Part shown: positions 5,574 through 7,043 of the stretch, in pieces
Layout: every line of letters starts with the position of its first letter
Numbering within the stretch: position 1 is the stretch's first letter
NCBI GenBank assembly: GCA_016762995.1
Contig: JAESUT010000186.1
Location: forward strand, 1 to 7,043
DNA length: 7,043 nt
Origin: Gammaproteobacteria bacterium
Lineage (GTDB): Bacteria > Pseudomonadota > Gammaproteobacteria > Pseudomonadales > Pseudohongiellaceae
Reading direction: 5' to 3'
Position numbers and translations under genes: made by a program
Notes under the pieces: model-generated
The model's input: the letters and a program-made list of their open reading frames with translations, nothing else
The model's database searches: none
What the model was told of the DNA's origin: nothing

Positions 5574-6431
5574 CTAATCCTCGCTCTGGTCAAGCTCCTT
5601 CAGTGCCGCCTCATACAACAAATTCTTGCGCGCACCGCTTATCTTGCTTGCCAGACTTACCGCTTTCTTCATCGAGACTTCTGACTTCAACAATCGCACA
5701 ATACCCATGGCCTGCTCATGCCTGCGCGCCTCTTCGAGTTGCTCGTCGCAGCCCGCCACGATGACGACGAATTCACCCTTCTGCTGATTTGCATCCCCGC
5801 CAAGCCACTCAACGCAGGCTGCCGCCGTACCGAGAAAATGCGATTCAAATCGCTTGGTCAGTTCTCGACCGATAAATATTAAGCGCGACTCCTCGAATGC
5901 CGCACTCATATCCATAAGGCTTTCCATGATTCGGTGAGTCGACTCATAGAACACCATCGTGCGTTGCTCACCCGCTAAAGACAGCAACTTTTTCTGTCTT
6001 GCAATCGCCTTGCTGGGCAGAAAACCCTCAAAAGTAAACCTGTCGGTGGCGAGCCCTGAAACACTTAGTGCCGAGATCAGTGCGCTCGCACCTGGAATGG
6101 GAACAACAGAAAGGTTTCTCTGCCGCGCCAAATTAACCAGCTTGTATCCAGGATCAGATATCAATGGTGTCCCCGCATCCGATATCAAAGCAACCGAGCT
6201 GCCGGACTCCAGTTTATCGAGAATCCGACTTATGGCACTGTCTGCAGAAAAATCGTGGTGGGAAACTACCGGAGTGCCAACCTGTATGCTCTGTAGCAAT
6301 TTTTGACTGTGACGCGTATCTTCTGCTGCGATTAGATCCACATCATTTAGAATTTGGATAGCACGCCTTGAGATATCATCTAGATTTCCGATGGGCGTAG
6401 CGACGATATATAAGGTACCGGAATCACTCAT
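5574..6431 (-). CDS. rsmI: 16S rRNA (cytidine(1402)-2'-O)-methyltransferase RsmI
   Basis: Cytoplasmic S-adenosylmethionine-dependent tetrapyrrole-methylase-fold enzyme that 2'-O-methylates C1402 of 16S rRNA, the same base that RsmH methylates on N4. The protein is 285 aa (E. coli 286). Family motifs in order: ATPIGNLDDIS (11-21), AEDTRHS (36-42), SDAGTPLISDPGY (84-96), PIPGASA (111-117), FEGFLP (125-130), FYES (151-154), ELTK (170-173) and KGEFVVIVAG (208-217), then a small helical C-terminal region. ATG 6431 is preceded by GAGAAG about 8 nt upstream and puts the first motif at the family's usual distance from the N-terminus. It ends with TAG 53 nt before the rnpB 5' end. It is divergent from lpoA, the usual neighbour. 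The sequence looks complete, and I find no missing key residue. Confidence 0.97.
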   Translation of the reverse strand: MSDSGTLYIVATPIGNLDDISRRAIQILNDVDLIAAEDTRHSQKLLQSIQVGTPVVSHHDFSADSAISRILDKLESGSSVALISDAGTPLISDPGYKLVNLARQRNLSVVPIPGASALISALSVSGLATDRFTFEGFLPSKAIARQKKLLSLAGEQRTMVFYESTHRIMESLMDMSAAFEESRLIFIGRELTKRFESHFLGTAAACVEWLGGDANQQKGEFVVIVAGCDEQLEEARRHEQAMGIVRLLKSEVSMKKAVSLASKISGARKNLLYEAALKELDQSED

Positions 6432-6575
6432 TGGCCGAGCTTCTCAATCAAACTATTTCTTTAGCGAATCTCATTTGGGCAACTGCATATAGCGAATAAA
6501 TTGCTGTCCCTAATGAAGTGTATTAGTCTTTAAAAACCAGCGCACAACTTAGCAGACAAAACCCCCGGCACAAAG
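6432..6575. other. Divergent rsmI / lpoA promoter region
   Basis: 144 nt between the two divergent starts must hold both promoters, but I cannot assign either with confidence. On the minus strand TATATG (6491-6486) is the best -10 for rsmI, without a good -35. On the plus strand TTGGGC (6475-6480) with TAAATT (6497-6502) is a weak pair for lpoA. TAGCGAAT occurs twice in direct orientation (6462-6469 and 6490-6497). Confidence 0.4.
6461..6477 (+). repeat. 17-nt repeat, copy upstream of rsmI / lpoA
   Basis: Plus-strand TTAGCGAATCTCATTTG, 15 of 17 identical to the copy at 5569-5553 on the minus strand. The core TAGCGAAT is repeated a third time 28 bp downstream at 6490-6497. I found no further copy of this octamer in the window when scanning by eye. 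Confidence 0.5.
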
Positions 6576-7043
6576 ATGAAATTAGCCCTTATGTGTTTAG
6601 CCCCAATCTTTTTAGCCCCTGCGCGTAAAGCAAGATTGCTCCTGTTATTCATCCTATTACAGGCATGCGGCTCTACCACTAATACTCCCGAACAATCGAC
6701 GCCAGCTTTTGATCCACAAGGTGCCTCAATAGATGAGCTACTTCAAGCGGCAGACAATTCGGCCGGAGTTGAATCGGCAGAATTGCGCGTACTGGCACTC
6801 GAGGCACTAATTGAAGAGGGCAACCTCGAGCTAGCCGCGCGGCAATCGATCCTGCTGAATAATCTGGCGAACTATCCCGAACACCTGCAACTGCGAGCAT
6901 CCTTATTAGATGCAAGACTTGCACACAGCGCCAAGCGAACTGCAGATGCATTGGCCATATTGTCATCGATAGATACCACGAGCCTGGACAGTCGACCCGA
7001 GCTACTGCAGGAATACTTGCTTCTACTCGGCGCTGTCTATCAA
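6576..7043 (+). CDS. lpoA: Penicillin-binding protein activator LpoA (YraM/LppC family), N-terminal part
   Basis: Outer-membrane lipoprotein that reaches through the periplasm to stimulate PBP1A. The first 156 codons are in the window and the reading frame leaves at base 7043; E. coli LpoA is 678 aa. The lipoprotein signal has basic ARKAR (16-20), a Leu/Ile-rich core (21-28) and lipobox LQAC with Cys31 as the lipidated residue. The mature start CGSTTNTPEQST resembles E. coli CGTHTPDQST. It is followed by Leu/Ala-rich helices (about 47 onward) that fit the TPR-like N-terminal domain. ATG 6576 is the first in-frame start after a TAA at 6531. ATG 6591 is an alternative that shortens the signal peptide by five residues; neither has a clear Shine-Dalgarno. 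Its divergence from rsmI is the conserved arrangement. Confidence 0.9.
   Translation, partial: MKLALMCLAPIFLAPARKARLLLLFILLQACGSTTNTPEQSTPAFDPQGASIDELLQAADNSAGVESAELRVLALEALIEEGNLELAARQSILLNNLANYPEHLQLRASLLDARLAHSAKRTADALAILSSIDTTSLDSRPELLQEYLLLLGAVYQ

Noticed and set aside
6710..6718. DnaA-box-like TGATCCACA
   Set aside because: A single 8-of-9 match inside the lpoA coding sequence, with no cluster or AT-rich unwinding region.
6679..6966. Minus-strand open frame of 95 codons
   Set aside because: It is antisense to lpoA, whose lipoprotein signal and helical domain account for the stretch; the product looks like no known family.

Overview
The window is a conserved chromosomal cell-wall and cell-division locus of a gammaproteobacterium. 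The evidence is the gene order, a meso-diaminopimelate-type MurE, a type A RNase P RNA close to that of E. coli, and an LpoA-type outer-membrane lipoprotein. Base composition looks close to 50% GC by eye. To my knowledge the order lpoA < > rsmI - rnpB - mraZ - rsmH - ftsL - ftsI - murE is the arrangement in Pseudomonas and relatives, so I would place the source in or near that broad part of the class. Genus cannot be read from the sequence.

Layout, read leftward on the minus strand from about 6431: rsmI (6431-5574), the RNase P RNA gene rnpB (5520-5141), an intergenic stretch, the mra promoter with its MraZ boxes (4959-4878), then the start of the dcw cluster: mraZ, rsmH, ftsL, ftsI and murE, which runs off the left edge. 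From mraZ to murE the genes are tightly packed (gaps of 9, 24, -14 and 1 nt), as in a single operon. On the plus strand from 6576, diverging from rsmI, lies the 5' part of lpoA, which runs off the right edge.

How the genes work together: MurE adds meso-diaminopimelate to the peptidoglycan precursor. FtsI (PBP3) cross-links septal peptidoglycan, FtsL is part of the complex that activates it, and LpoA activates the major synthase PBP1A from the outer membrane. MraZ is the autoregulator of the operon. RsmH and RsmI modify the same 16S rRNA nucleotide (C1402: N4-methyl and 2'-O-methyl), so both halves of that modification lie in this window with rnpB and mraZ between them.

I see no mobile element, CRISPR array, defence system, tRNA or broken gene. 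The coding content is ordinary core genome. What deserves a second look is in the non-coding DNA: a nested inverted repeat in the mraZ leader that incorporates two MraZ-type boxes, a near-identical 17-mer in inverted orientation on either side of rsmI, and a near-duplicate start region shared by ftsL and ftsI.
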